A DNA stretch of 57,568 nt from Ignavibacteria bacterium (GCA_030835085.1 JAUQWQ010000190.1:1-57568); one strand, 5' to 3'; counted from the stretch's first letter, positions 8,798-18,042 are shown. Notes: generated by a model not told the origin, from the letters alone. Made by a program: numbers and translations.

Positions 8798-9692
8798 ATA
8801 CCGGCTTACCTCCTTCCATTATCCTGAATAGATTTTCAGGCTTAGCAAACAGCCGGTTTATACCAAGTTTCTTTGGTTCCAAACCAAGTGCCAGCCCGAG
8901 TAGCTGAGTAAAATAAATTACATCAATTTTGGTATCGGTTTTGAATTTTTTATCGATATTCGTCTGGTAGCACTCAAGGTTAAACTGGCATAAAGAACAT
9001 GCTGTAGTAACAACATCAGCTCTTCTTTTCTTTGCTTCATGTAAAATGATATAACTTAAGGGAAGGGCAACTTCCTGAATAGTACCGGTTAAGCTCGCAC
9101 CGCAGCAGCGAGTTTTCATTGTCCAGTCAACAACTTCAGCACCGGCTGCTTTAAACAGCTTATCCATTGTAACCGGATTTCTCTGGTCATCAAAAGTTGA
9201 GTACGGTCTCACGGTCTGGCATCCGTAATAAGATGCGACCCTGATACCCTTTAGAGGTTTGGTTATCCGTTTTGCTATTTCCTGCTCACCTATATCATTT
9301 ATAAAAACATCGATCGGGTGTCGTATTTTGGCTTTTGCTTTGTAATCCAGCCCTGATTCCTTAAGTGCGGCTTTAATAACAGCCATATCTTCAGGGTTAT
9401 CTTCAAGGAATTTCTGGGTTTTTAGAAGTATCATATAACATGCGCTGCATGGTGCTACTATGTTAACTTCTTCCTCATCTTTGAATTGCTGTTCGGCAAG
9501 CGCTATATTCCTTGCGGCAAGCACAAACGCCTTTTTTTCGTCAACAGCCATATATGCAGTCGCGCCGCAACAATTCCAGTCTTTGAGCTCTTCATATTCT
9601 ATACCAAGCGCATCAAATACCGCAAGCAGTGATTCTTCGTACAGTTTACCCGTGCTTTTTAAAGAACAGCCGGGATAATAGATATACTTCAT
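8790..9692 (-). CDS. hdrB: HdrB, noncubane iron-sulfur (CCG) subunit
   Basis: HdrB is the disulfide-reducing subunit in methanogens, with two noncubane 4Fe-4S clusters. The 300-residue protein has two CCG domains. The first is YPGCSLKS ... WNCCGATAYM ... CSACYM; the second is YYGCQTVRP ... TRCCGASLTG ... CSLCQFN. All cluster cysteines seem present, so catalytic capacity is probably kept. AAAGGAGG precedes the ATG, which overlaps the hdrC stop by four bases. In a bacterium presumably lacking coenzyme M and B, the real substrate is unknown. Confidence 0.94.
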   Translation of the reverse strand: MKYIYYPGCSLKSTGKLYEESLLAVFDALGIEYEELKDWNCCGATAYMAVDEKKAFVLAARNIALAEQQFKDEEEVNIVAPCSACYMILLKTQKFLEDNPEDMAVIKAALKESGLDYKAKAKIRHPIDVFINDIGEQEIAKRITKPLKGIRVASYYGCQTVRPYSTFDDQRNPVTMDKLFKAAGAEVVDWTMKTRCCGASLTGTIQEVALPLSYIILHEAKKRRADVVTTACSLCQFNLECYQTNIDKKFKTDTKIDVIYFTQLLGLALGLEPKKLGINRLFAKPENLFRIMEGGKPVYV

Positions 9693-10375
9693 ACGGCAGA
9701 TGCCTCCTTTAAAGCCGGGGAATTAACTTCAGCTTTATAAATTGACTTGTCTTCTACGCTTTGCAGAAGTTTTTTCAAAGCCTTTTTATCTTTTATCCTT
9801 TCGGTTTTAAGGGATATTCTGCCTCTAATCCACAGTTTAAATCCCAATGCCATGTTCTTAAACAACATGAATGGATTTGTTTTCAGATACATTTTAACCA
9901 GCAAGGGACCTTCACTGTTCCTTCCGTTATTTAAAACCTGGTTAAAGAAATTGTTTGCTAAAATTGAGGCAGGGGATTTTTTAGGATAATAATTACCCAG
10001 TATGGATTCTCTTTTCAGAGCATACATAACATCGGTAATTTTTATTCCTTTGGGGCACTCAACAGTACATGCATAACATGAGGCGCATAACCAAACTGTT
10101 GAGGATGTTAATACTTCTTCTTTGAATCCTTCACGCACCATCTGGATTATTTTCCTTGGAGTATAATCCATATAATGGCTAACCGGACATGCAGCACTGC
10201 AGGTGCCGCACTGAATACAGCCATATAGTTTCTCACCGTGAGCTGATTTAGCTATCTTATCTCTGAAACTCTTATCAAGTTCGCTTTCATACTTGATCCT
10301 TCTGCGTATCTCAACAATATCTTTAGCTGCATTATCCAGAGCAAAGGATTCAGCAAATACGGATTTTTTATCCAT
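9689..10375 (-). CDS. hdrC: HdrC, ferredoxin-like subunit of Hdr complex
   Basis: HdrC passes electrons from HdrA to HdrB through two 4Fe-4S clusters. The 228 residues contain CIQCGTCSAACPVSHYMDYT near residue 52 and CASCYACTVECPKGI near residue 97. A longer, basic C-terminal half without cofactor motifs follows. The N-terminal 40 residues are charged. AAAGGAG lies ten bases before the ATG. It follows the 3b hydrogenase maturation protease by 32 bases and overlaps hdrB by four, which joins the two hydrogenase modules in one transcript. Confidence 0.93.
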   Translation of the reverse strand: MDKKSVFAESFALDNAAKDIVEIRRRIKYESELDKSFRDKIAKSAHGEKLYGCIQCGTCSAACPVSHYMDYTPRKIIQMVREGFKEEVLTSSTVWLCASCYACTVECPKGIKITDVMYALKRESILGNYYPKKSPASILANNFFNQVLNNGRNSEGPLLVKMYLKTNPFMLFKNMALGFKLWIRGRISLKTERIKDKKALKKLLQSVEDKSIYKAEVNSPALKEASAV

Positions 10376-10407
10376 AAAGCAGAATTCTCCTTTGATTTTA
10401 GTTTTTC

Positions 10408-10860
10408 CTAGATAATCTTACTTACTAAATGTACGATATTATTAACAGCAATTTCAACCTCGGCAGTTATTGTTGTTCCTGATTCAAATGAAGAAGCTTC
10501 TATTCCATAAATTGTTAGTTCTTGCGGGAGATTACCAAGTGAGGCTGAAAGATATATAGCTTGCGGTACGCTGAACAGATGAGTGGAGAACTTAAAAAGT
10601 TCTGACGGCAAAATTGAGCCTGGAGCGGAAAATTCGTGGATCGTTCCCGGTTTTGAACCTGATTGTACTGCATCAATCAGTATCACCTTTTTTCTTCCGG
10701 TCCATTTATTAATTAATTCGGCGCCATCGCCGTTATTTTCTATAACTTCAATTCCTTTCAGATCGTAATTTCTGAGTTTTCTTGCGGCAAGAAGTCCCGC
10801 GGCATCATCACCGCGGTATTCATTGCCGATTCCTATTATCAGTATATCAGAATTATTCAT
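10408..10860 (-). CDS. Hydrogenase maturation protease, probably for the group 3b large subunit
   Basis: The 150-residue endopeptidase belongs to the HycI/HyaD family. It has the opening ILIIGIGNEYRGDDAAGLLAA, where the GDD acidic residue senses nickel, and LIDAVQSGSKPGTIHEF in the middle. The histidine is in FSTHLFSVPQA. It lies 19 bases after the 3b large subunit gene. The protein differs clearly from the protease at 3234-3737, consistent with one dedicated protease per large subunit. Confidence 0.9.
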   Translation of the reverse strand: MNNSDILIIGIGNEYRGDDAAGLLAARKLRNYDLKGIEVIENNGDGAELINKWTGRKKVILIDAVQSGSKPGTIHEFSAPGSILPSELFKFSTHLFSVPQAIYLSASLGNLPQELTIYGIEASSFESGTTITAEVEIAVNNIVHLVSKII

Positions 10861-10879
10861 TTTTAATTCAGCAGGATAT

Positions 10880-12169
10880 TTACTCCCTTTGAATATCTAA
10901 TTTCAAAAAATGTGTTGCGCAGGAAATGCACGGGTCATAATTTCTTATTGCCTGTTCACATTTCCAGACAAGGTCCTTTTCAGGCAGATTGATCAGTGTA
11001 GGAACAAAATTCCTGAGGTCATTTTCAATAGTCTTCTGGTTTTGTGAGGTTGGCGGAACAATTTTCGCATCCTCTATCAAACCTTCTGAATTAACCCTGT
11101 ACCTGTGATATATCATACCTCTTGGAGCTTCAGTGCATGCATATCCGGTCGCTTCAGATGGTTCAACATCAACTGCAGGGCTATCGGGCATCCTGTAATT
11201 ATCAATTATCCGCAAAGCTTCTTCACAGGAATATATCGTTTCAATTCCTCTTACAATAATGCTCTTAAACGGATTGTAACATTCCTTACCCAGGCCGGTT
11301 TCTACAGCGATCTCTTTACATAACTGTGTTAACTTATCATAATTCAGGTTATATCTCGCTATTGGTCCGACAAGATAGTTGCCTCTTTCACGTATCCTAG
11401 AATGCAGGGCATGTGAGTGTTCTACATGTTCTTCCCTGAAATGGAAATCATATTGTTCGGGAGAAATATCAATTCCTTTATTCGAAACTATTCTGCCTTC
11501 ATTGAACGGGTATTCATCAGGGTGAACAAGCGAAACGCATTCATAATCCTGGAAAAATTCCGGGAACGGAAGTGTTGCGGCGAACTTCGCAGTTTCAATT
11601 GCAGCATCCCGTGCCCAGCAAATATCATCATGCATTTTCATAAGTTCTTTTCTTGTCGGCACCTTGTAGAATCCGCCCACTTTAACATTAATAGGGTGAA
11701 TTTCCCTGCCGCCTACAAGATTCATAATATCATTACCAATCTTCTTCAAACGGAGCGCTTTTTTTACAATATCCGGGTGATCTTTTGCCATCTGCACAAC
11801 ATCGTCATATCCAAGAAAATCAGGTGCGTGCAGCATGTATAAGTGCAAAGTGTGGCTTTCTATCCATTCGCCGCAATATAAAAGTCTTCTCAGCTCTCTT
11901 ATTTCCGGCGGGATGGTAACATCAAAAGCGTTTTCCATTGCGTGAACTGCGCTCATCTGGTATGCAACGGGGCATATACCGCAGATCCTTGCAGTAATAT
12001 CCGGAGCTTCGCTGTAGGGTCTTCCTCTTAAGAACGCTTCGAAGAAGCGGGGCGGTTCAAAAATTTCAAGCCTTACATCAGAAACTTCGTTATTTTTTAT
12101 TTTCAGATACAGCGCTCCTTCACCTTCTACCCGCGCTATATAATCCACTTTTATAGTCTTATTTTTCAT
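10880..12169 (-). CDS. hydA: NiFe hydrogenase large (alpha) subunit, group 3b / sulfhydrogenase type
   Basis: This is the catalytic subunit of a cytoplasmic, bidirectional NAD(P)-linked hydrogenase. The nickel motifs are [11 protein letters not shown] near the N-terminus and DPCISCATH at the C-terminus. Only FLKLDIQRE remains after the predicted protease cut. The ORF track begins at 12208, but [17 protein letters not shown] is the normal N-terminus, so I use the ATG at 12169. That overlaps hydD by 11 bases rather than 50. The gene order B-(cNMP)-G-D-A matches the archaeal sulfhydrogenase operon hydBGDA apart from the insert. Confidence 0.92.
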   Translation of the reverse strand: MKNKTIKVDYIARVEGEGALYLKIKNNEVSDVRLEIFEPPRFFEAFLRGRPYSEAPDITARICGICPVAYQMSAVHAMENAFDVTIPPEIRELRRLLYCGEWIESHTLHLYMLHAPDFLGYDDVVQMAKDHPDIVKKALRLKKIGNDIMNLVGGREIHPINVKVGGFYKVPTRKELMKMHDDICWARDAAIETAKFAATLPFPEFFQDYECVSLVHPDEYPFNEGRIVSNKGIDISPEQYDFHFREEHVEHSHALHSRIRERGNYLVGPIARYNLNYDKLTQLCKEIAVETGLGKECYNPFKSIIVRGIETIYSCEEALRIIDNYRMPDSPAVDVEPSEATGYACTEAPRGMIYHRYRVNSEGLIEDAKIVPPTSQNQKTIENDLRNFVPTLINLPEKDLVWKCEQAIRNYDPCISCATHFLKLDIQRE

Positions 12170-12935
12170 TTGCTTCACTTTCTTTTCTAAACGCTTCGGC
12201 ATATGCATTAAAGCTGCGGAATGCAGTCATGATATCAAATTTTGTACTTCCCATTTCTTTGAATTGTTTAGCAAGCGCTGCAGTATTTGCTGAATCCATT
12301 GGACCGTAGCATCCAAAACAGCCGCGGTTATAGGAAGGGCAAAGTGCATTACAGCCTGTTTGGGTTACCGGACCCATACACTGAATATTGTGAGCAGTCA
12401 TAACGCAAACATTTCCTTTAAGTTTACAGTCAATACAAACGCTGTAAGCAGGTATGTTGGGTTTCCTGCTGTTCAAAAACGCATTCAATACTTCGATAAG
12501 CTGGTATTTGTTAATAGGGCAGCCCCTGAGTTCAAAATCGACATGTACAAAAGCATTAACCGGCAGTGATCTGTCAAGGGTTGAAATATATTCTGGTGAT
12601 GCATAAACAATTTTTGTGAATTCCTGAGTATCTTTCCAGTTCCTTAAAGCCTGTATTCCGCCTGCAGTAGCACAGGCACCAATAGTAATAAGTATCTTAC
12701 AGTCTTTTCTTATCTGTCTTATTTCTTCAACGTTTCTTGGTGTAGTAATACTTCCTTCAACCAAACCAATATCATAGGGTCCTTTTAACATCTTGCTGGA
12801 TGCTTCGGGAAAGTAAGCAAGCTCCACACCTCCCAGTACATCAAGCAGTTCGTCTTCAGCATCAAGCAGTGAAAGCTGACATCCGTCACATGAAGACATT
12901 TTAAAAACAGCCAATTTCGGTTTCTTATTTGCCAT
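12159..12935 (-). CDS. hydD: NiFe hydrogenase small (delta) subunit, group 3b
   Basis: The 258-residue electron-transfer subunit holds iron-sulfur clusters. It has [14 protein letters not shown] at the N-terminus, [12 protein letters not shown], and [10 protein letters not shown]. Later it has [26 protein letters not shown] and CFGCYGP. It has no signal peptide, in line with a soluble enzyme. It follows hydG after four bases and overlaps hydA. Confidence 0.93.
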   Translation of the reverse strand: MANKKPKLAVFKMSSCDGCQLSLLDAEDELLDVLGGVELAYFPEASSKMLKGPYDIGLVEGSITTPRNVEEIRQIRKDCKILITIGACATAGGIQALRNWKDTQEFTKIVYASPEYISTLDRSLPVNAFVHVDFELRGCPINKYQLIEVLNAFLNSRKPNIPAYSVCIDCKLKGNVCVMTAHNIQCMGPVTQTGCNALCPSYNRGCFGCYGPMDSANTAALAKQFKEMGSTKFDIMTAFRSFNAYAEAFRKESEANEK

Positions 12936-12939
12936 TATA

Positions 12940-13797
12940 TTAAAGCTCCTTTATCTCAAAAATATCAGTTACATTGCTAAAACTGAAAACCGGACCATCT
13001 TTGCAAACAAAACTGGGTCCATACTGGCAGTGCCCGCAAAAGCCCAGCGCGCATTTCATATTTCTTTCCAGCGAAACATATATCTCTTTTTCTGCAACTC
13101 CGTTTTTAATAAGTTCATCAACAGCATATTTCATCATGATCTCGGGTCCGCATACCATAGCTCTGGTTTTTTCGGGGTTAAGCTCAACATAGTTAAGCAG
13201 GGTTGTAACCACTCCAACGTGTCCGCGCCATGTACTATCTGCTCTATCGACAGTAACTTCTATCTGAATATCATATTTTTTGCGCCAGCTTTCAAGCTCA
13301 ACCGGATAAAGAATATCCCTTGGAGTCCTTGCGCCATAAAGCAGAACGAATTTACCGTATTGTTTGCGGTGTTTTAAGATATGGTAAATAGAAGGTCTTA
13401 ACGGTGCAAGACCAATACCGCCGACAATTATACAAATATCTTTTCCTTTAGCTTCTTCAAGCGGCCAGCTTGAACCAAACGGACCGCGTAAGCCGATTAT
13501 ATCGCCTTTTTTTAGTTTCGAAAGTACATTAGTAACATATCCGACTTTATGTATAGTATGCAGCAGGGAATTTTTTTTAGATGAATCTGAACTGATCGAG
13601 ATCGCAGACTCACCAACGCCAAAAGCATAAAGCATATTAAACTGCCCCGGCTTAAAGCGGAATTCTCTTTTTTCATCGCTATCATAAACAAGCTCTATTG
13701 TGAACACATCCTCTGTTTCCCAAAAGATCTTTTTTACCTTTACTGCTTCAGGTGTCATCGGATCTAACTTCATTAAACCTGATTTATTATTGTCCAT
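12940..13797 (-). CDS. hydG: Hydrogenase gamma subunit, FAD/NAD(P)-binding reductase, group 3b
   Basis: This subunit connects the hydrogenase to NAD(P). The 285 residues form a ferredoxin-reductase-like fold. An FAD domain carries [11 protein letters not shown] and the [12 protein letters not shown] segment. A nucleotide-binding domain follows ([40 protein letters not shown]). A C-terminal 2Fe-2S-like cysteine set is in [23 protein letters not shown]. It lies 12 bases after the cNMP-fold gene and 4 before hydD. Whether it prefers NAD or NADP cannot be read from the sequence. Confidence 0.92.
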   Translation of the reverse strand: MDNNKSGLMKLDPMTPEAVKVKKIFWETEDVFTIELVYDSDEKREFRFKPGQFNMLYAFGVGESAISISSDSSKKNSLLHTIHKVGYVTNVLSKLKKGDIIGLRGPFGSSWPLEEAKGKDICIIVGGIGLAPLRPSIYHILKHRKQYGKFVLLYGARTPRDILYPVELESWRKKYDIQIEVTVDRADSTWRGHVGVVTTLLNYVELNPEKTRAMVCGPEIMMKYAVDELIKNGVAEKEIYVSLERNMKCALGFCGHCQYGPSFVCKDGPVFSFSNVTDIFEIKEL

Positions 13798-13809
13798 TTT
13801 CCTGAATAA

Positions 13810-14268
13810 TTATACGCGTTTATATACATCAAGCAGCTGCATTCTTGTTGATTGCAGACGCTGCTCTAAAATATGTGAAAATCTTTTTAGCATTTCATAA
13901 CCCATTTTGGGATCATCTTCACATTTGTTCCTCAAACACTCGCCATCAAGAGCAATTGCCCTTACTTCTTCCAGAGCGTGAGCTTCGAAATGCCATTTAT
14001 ACGGAGATACTATCCATGACCAGCCGAGTATCTGGCCCGGTCCGACAGTTAAAATCCTGAGATTACCTTTATCTCTTCCGTTGATCTCTAAAGCCACCTT
14101 TCCGGTTCTTATAAGATAGAACTTTTCAGCTTTATCGCCTTCTCTAAAGATAATTTCATCTTCGTGGTAAGCAACATTTGAAGCACAACCTGTAATCTGC
14201 TTCAGGTAGTTTTCATCAAGGTCCTTCATGAATGGATGATTTCTTAAAATTCCTGAAAGGTCTTCCAT
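13810..14268 (-). CDS. Cyclic-nucleotide-binding-fold protein without DNA-binding domain, in the hydrogenase operon
   Basis: The 152-residue protein is a single cNMP-binding beta-roll. It shows FMKDLDENYLKQITG, IIFREGDKAEKFYLIRTGKVAL, GPGQILGWSWIVSPYKWHF and a final helix. It lacks a helix-turn-helix, so it is not a Crp/Fnr regulator. The phosphate-binding cassette normally has a Glu-Arg pair (GE...PRAA). Here the segment reads GWSWIVSPYKWHFEA, so ordinary cAMP binding is doubtful. It is embedded between hydB and hydG with 18- and 12-base gaps. It may be a regulatory or structural subunit of the 3b hydrogenase; that role is inferred from position only. Confidence 0.85.
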   Translation of the reverse strand: MEDLSGILRNHPFMKDLDENYLKQITGCASNVAYHEDEIIFREGDKAEKFYLIRTGKVALEINGRDKGNLRILTVGPGQILGWSWIVSPYKWHFEAHALEEVRAIALDGECLRNKCEDDPKMGYEMLKRFSHILEQRLQSTRMQLLDVYKRV

Positions 14269-14286
14269 GTTTTTCTTTTTATTGAT

Positions 14287-15399
14287 TTATGATTTTGTTT
14301 TTGGTGAATTTCTAATTTTTTCAACTTCTTTTGTAATGTCAATCCCGACCGGACACCACGAAATACATCTTCCGCATCCGACACAGCCTGAGGTACCAAA
14401 CTGATCGATCCATGAAGCCAGCTTATGGGTCATCCACTGGCGATACCTGGCTTTGGGCGAGGTTCTGAAGTTACCGCCTGCAACCTTGGAATAATCCAGG
14501 CTGAAACATGAATCCCATCTTCTCCATCTTTCTGTATGGTCACCGGTAAGATCAGTAGTATCTTCCATAGTGTGGCAGAAGCATGTAGGGCAAACTAGTG
14601 TGCAGTTTGCGCATGAAAGACACCGTGTGGCAATTTCTGCCCAGTTTGGGTGATCATGGTTGTGATATAAAAGCTCTTTTATACCTGCAGTATTCATTGA
14701 GCGCTTCATTCCAAGCTCAGCAGATGCAACGCGGGTATCAGCGGCTTTTACCTGCTCATCGGTTGCAATTTCTGCATCCAGCTTCGCAGTAAGTTCTTTT
14801 CCTTTTTCTGTTGACTCATCAAGCACAAAGTAATGTCCATCTTTACCAATAACTTCGGTAAGAGAAATATCAAAACCGTCTTTTGCTTTGGGACCTGATT
14901 TCATCGAAACACAGAAACACGTAGATGCCGCCTGGGTACAGTTTACGGATATAATAAAAATATTGTTCCTGACATTATTGTAATAACTATCAGTATACAG
15001 ATCATTGTTAAATACTTTATCCTGTATAAAAATTGCTTTTAGCTCGCATGACCTAACCCCAAGAAAAGCGTACTTTGGAACCGGTTCATCTGAATGCTTA
15101 ATTGTAAAACCTCTGCCGTCGCGGCCGGCTTCCCAAAGTTTCATTCTCTGCGGGAAAAGGAATTTCTTCCATGATTGAGGTCCGACAACATATCCAAAAA
15201 GCGATTCATCATTGCGTTTTACAAGCCTGTATGACCCTGCTTCCTGTTCATCTCCCCATCCAGCAGGCAGATCATTAATGCTTTCTATTTCATCGTATAC
15301 AATTGCACCATCTTTAACGATTGGTCCAATAACAGTATAGCCGTCTTTTTTGAGAATCCCGATAATTTTATCTAAATTACTTTTGTCTATTGTTTTCAT
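14287..15399 (-). CDS. hydB: Hydrogenase beta subunit, 4Fe-4S protein, group 3b
   Basis: This is the iron-sulfur electron-transfer subunit, related to anaerobic sulfite reductase subunit A. The 370 residues have CLSCANCTLVCPTCFC near residue 265 and CVGCGRCISWCPVGIDI near residue 343. A large N-terminal domain contains CFCVSMKSGP. The start overlaps the queF stop as ATGA, so translation is likely coupled. It is the first structural hydrogenase gene in the transcript. Confidence 0.92.
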   Translation of the reverse strand: MKTIDKSNLDKIIGILKKDGYTVIGPIVKDGAIVYDEIESINDLPAGWGDEQEAGSYRLVKRNDESLFGYVVGPQSWKKFLFPQRMKLWEAGRDGRGFTIKHSDEPVPKYAFLGVRSCELKAIFIQDKVFNNDLYTDSYYNNVRNNIFIISVNCTQAASTCFCVSMKSGPKAKDGFDISLTEVIGKDGHYFVLDESTEKGKELTAKLDAEIATDEQVKAADTRVASAELGMKRSMNTAGIKELLYHNHDHPNWAEIATRCLSCANCTLVCPTCFCHTMEDTTDLTGDHTERWRRWDSCFSLDYSKVAGGNFRTSPKARYRQWMTHKLASWIDQFGTSGCVGCGRCISWCPVGIDITKEVEKIRNSPKTKS

Positions 15400-15791
15400 T
15401 GCTTCATTTTTCCATGTACAGCAGTAATGGTTGAATTAAGTCCGCCCCTTGGGGTAAATTCGCCCTTTACTTCCATCCATTTTGGCTTTAATAAACCAAC
15501 CAGGTCATCCAAGATCCTGTTGATCACATTTTCGTAAAATATTCCTTCATTTCGAAACGATTGTAAGTAGAATTTGAGAGATTTGAGCTCGATACATTTT
15601 TTGTTGGCTATGTAAGAAATAGTGATCACGCCAAAATCCGGCTGACCTGTTTTGGGACAAACAGAGGTAAATTCATTGGCACGGTGAATAATAAGGTAGT
15701 TTCTTTGTGGAAAGGAATTATCGAAAGCCTCTAAAAGGCCTGTTTTAGCTGAATCGGTTTTAACGGGATTGAACTTTTTCATAGTTTGCAT
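15396..15791 (-). CDS. queF: QueF, NADPH-dependent preQ0 reductase
   Basis: QueF reduces preQ0 to preQ1 in queuosine biosynthesis for tRNA. The 131-residue protein is the short, single-domain type. It has the catalytic cysteine in FTSVCPKTGQPDFG, the QueF signature ELKSLKFYL, and the substrate-binding segment FRNEGIFYENVI. Two starts are possible: 15791 (MQTMKK) or 15782 (MKKFNP). AAAGGA lies only three bases before the first and about twelve before the second, so the choice is open. It overlaps hydB by four bases and heads the hydrogenase run. The functional reason is unknown; shared use of NADPH is a conjecture. Confidence 0.93.
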   Translation of the reverse strand: MQTMKKFNPVKTDSAKTGLLEAFDNSFPQRNYLIIHRANEFTSVCPKTGQPDFGVITISYIANKKCIELKSLKFYLQSFRNEGIFYENVINRILDDLVGLLKPKWMEVKGEFTPRGGLNSTITAVHGKMKQ

Positions 15792-15975
15792 GTTCCTTTA
15801 ATAATTTTACTTGATTTACAGCAAAATTATCAAAATTTGCTCAAAAAACTATCCATCTTACACTTCAAAAATATCATTATTATTATCAATTTATTATGAC
15901 GCAAATCATAGGTTTTATACCCAAAAAGTTGTTATTTTTAAAAAAAGTTTGTTTCCAAAATTAATAAATAATGCC

Positions 15976-18018
15976 ATGAAATCCAGTTTGTACATTCTAG
16001 CTTTTACACTCTTGCTATCAGGTACAATCTTTTCCCAGATGCCTCTAAAGAAAGGCAGCGAACTATGTTCAGAAAGGAAAATGTCTTTACCGCAATCATT
16101 TTATGATAACGACTCTCCCAACTCTCCAAAGCATACTTTTGATGTGCTTGATTATAAAATGAATCTCGATATAAGAAGTTGTTTTATTTCTCCATATCCC
16201 AAATCATTTACAGGAAGTATAATTGTTAAATTCAGGATCGATACTGCATTAAGTTCAATTAATCTGAATGCTGTAAATACTTCAATTGTTGTTGCATCAG
16301 TTGGCTTAAGCGGTGTATCTTTTACACATTCAGCAAACATACTGACGGTAAATTTGAACAGGCAGTATAATCCGGGTGAAGTGACAGAAGTACTTATCAA
16401 TTACTCACACAACAATGTTAGTGATGGAGCGATCTATACAGGTAACGGCGGCTTTTTTACAGATGCAGAACCTGAAGGCGCCAGAAAGTGGTTCCCCTGC
16501 TGGGATAAACCTTCTGATAAAGCGACTGTTGATATTACACTAAAGGTTCCGGCAAATGTTAAAATAGGCTCTAATGGCAGACTCAATGATTCAACAGTTA
16601 CAGGTGATACATTATACTATCACTGGATAAGCCGTGACCCCGTTACAACATACTTAACTGTTTTAACAGGAAAAGTCAATTACAATTTAAATATTATTTA
16701 CTGGCCAAAAATTTCAAATCCATCAGAATTAGTACCTATAAGATTTTATTCGAACTCAGGTGAAAACCCTGCATCAATGATTTCAATGTTCCCGAATATG
16801 ATAACACACTTTTCACAGAAATTCGGTGAGCATGGTTTTGAAAAGAACGGATTTACAACAGCGCCCGCATCCGGATTCACATGGGGCGGCATGGAAAACC
16901 AGACTTTGACAACTTTATGCCCCAACTGCTGGAGCGAAAACCTGATGTCTCATGAATTTGCACATCAGTGGTTCGGAGATATGATATCACCGGCAACATG
17001 GGCAGATATCTGGCTTAATGAAGGTTTCGCAACATACAGCGAAGCTTTGTGGTATGAAAAAACCGGAGGCTATTCATCTTATAAAAGTGATATCAACAGC
17101 GATGCAAGCGGATACTTAAGCAGTAACCCGGGATGGCCGATCTACAATCCGGATTGGGCAATTAACACACCACCATCCGGGACACTCTTCAATACTGCAA
17201 TAACCTATAATAAAGGCGCTTGCGTTCTGCATATGCTGAGATATACTGTTGGAGATTCCGCAACATTTTTCAATATCCTTCGTGCTTATGCAACTGATAC
17301 AGCCAACTTTAAATATAAAAGTGCAGCAACAGATGATTTCGCGGCCAAAATAAGTCAAACATACGGTCAGGATCTTACATGGTTCATTAATCAATGGGTA
17401 AAGCAGCCAAATCATCCTGTTTATGCTAATATATACCAGTTCAATAATAACGGCAATGGCACATGGAATGCAGGTTTCCAGGCAATACAAACACAATCAA
17501 ACACACCGTTCCACAGGATGCCGTTAACACTCAGGTTCACATTTGCATCCGGACCTGATACAACTTTCAGGGTTGATAATACCGCTAACAATCAGATTTG
17601 GATATGGACATTCAACCGCCAGCCGACTGCATTTGCATTTGATCCGAATAATGACATCGTTCTTAAAACGGGCTCAACAGTTGCCGGAACAGTCCCCGGA
17701 GTAACAGGGATATCATCAACCAACAATGAGCTGCCAAGCGTTTTTGCGCTGATGCAGAACTATCCAAACCCGTTCAATCCTGTAACAAATATCAGGTTTG
17801 ATATACCAAAACGTTCGAACGTTACCTTGATGGTTTACGATGTAACAGGAAAAGCATTAAGCGAAATTTACAACGGCTTAAGCGATCCTGGTAAATACAC
17901 CGCGGATTTTGACGCATCCAGGCTTGCATCAGGCGTATACTACTACCTTCTTACTGCAAGTTCAGAAAGTGGTGAAATAATGTATAAAGATGTAAAGAAA
18001 ATGGTTCTGGTTAAATAA
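15976..18018 (+). CDS. Secreted M1-family metallo-aminopeptidase with T9SS sorting domain (copy 1)
   Basis: This is a predicted zinc aminopeptidase exported through the Sec and type IX systems. The start is the ATG giving KSSLYILAFTLLLSGTIFSQ, a clear signal peptide; the longer ORF-track start at 15811 has no such sequence. The M1 marks are GGMENQT, then HEFAHQWFGD at about residue 326, and NEGFATY. The last 80 residues are the T9SS domain, opening NYPNPFNPVTNIRFDIPK and ending VKKMVLVK. The protein is highly similar along its full length to the next gene, so the pair is a tandem duplication. A strong terminator follows. Confidence 0.92.
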   Translation: MKSSLYILAFTLLLSGTIFSQMPLKKGSELCSERKMSLPQSFYDNDSPNSPKHTFDVLDYKMNLDIRSCFISPYPKSFTGSIIVKFRIDTALSSINLNAVNTSIVVASVGLSGVSFTHSANILTVNLNRQYNPGEVTEVLINYSHNNVSDGAIYTGNGGFFTDAEPEGARKWFPCWDKPSDKATVDITLKVPANVKIGSNGRLNDSTVTGDTLYYHWISRDPVTTYLTVLTGKVNYNLNIIYWPKISNPSELVPIRFYSNSGENPASMISMFPNMITHFSQKFGEHGFEKNGFTTAPASGFTWGGMENQTLTTLCPNCWSENLMSHEFAHQWFGDMISPATWADIWLNEGFATYSEALWYEKTGGYSSYKSDINSDASGYLSSNPGWPIYNPDWAINTPPSGTLFNTAITYNKGACVLHMLRYTVGDSATFFNILRAYATDTANFKYKSAATDDFAAKISQTYGQDLTWFINQWVKQPNHPVYANIYQFNNNGNGTWNAGFQAIQTQSNTPFHRMPLTLRFTFASGPDTTFRVDNTANNQIWIWTFNRQPTAFAFDPNNDIVLKTGSTVAGTVPGVTGISSTNNELPSVFALMQNYPNPFNPVTNIRFDIPKRSNVTLMVYDVTGKALSEIYNGLSDPGKYTADFDASRLASGVYYYLLTASSESGEIMYKDVKKMVLVK

Positions 18019-18042
18019 AATCAGCAAATTAGTTTTTTTGTC

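Noticed and set aside
13810-14268. Crp/Fnr transcription factor
   Set aside because: The protein ends soon after the cNMP fold, with no helix-turn-helix.
15792-15840. preQ1 riboswitch before queF
   Set aside because: The leader is short and I see neither the conserved preQ1 aptamer bases nor a hairpin with an A-rich tail.
15811-15975. N-terminal extension of M1 peptidase copy 1
   Set aside because: A classical signal peptide starts at 15976. The upstream part has no counterpart in copy 2.
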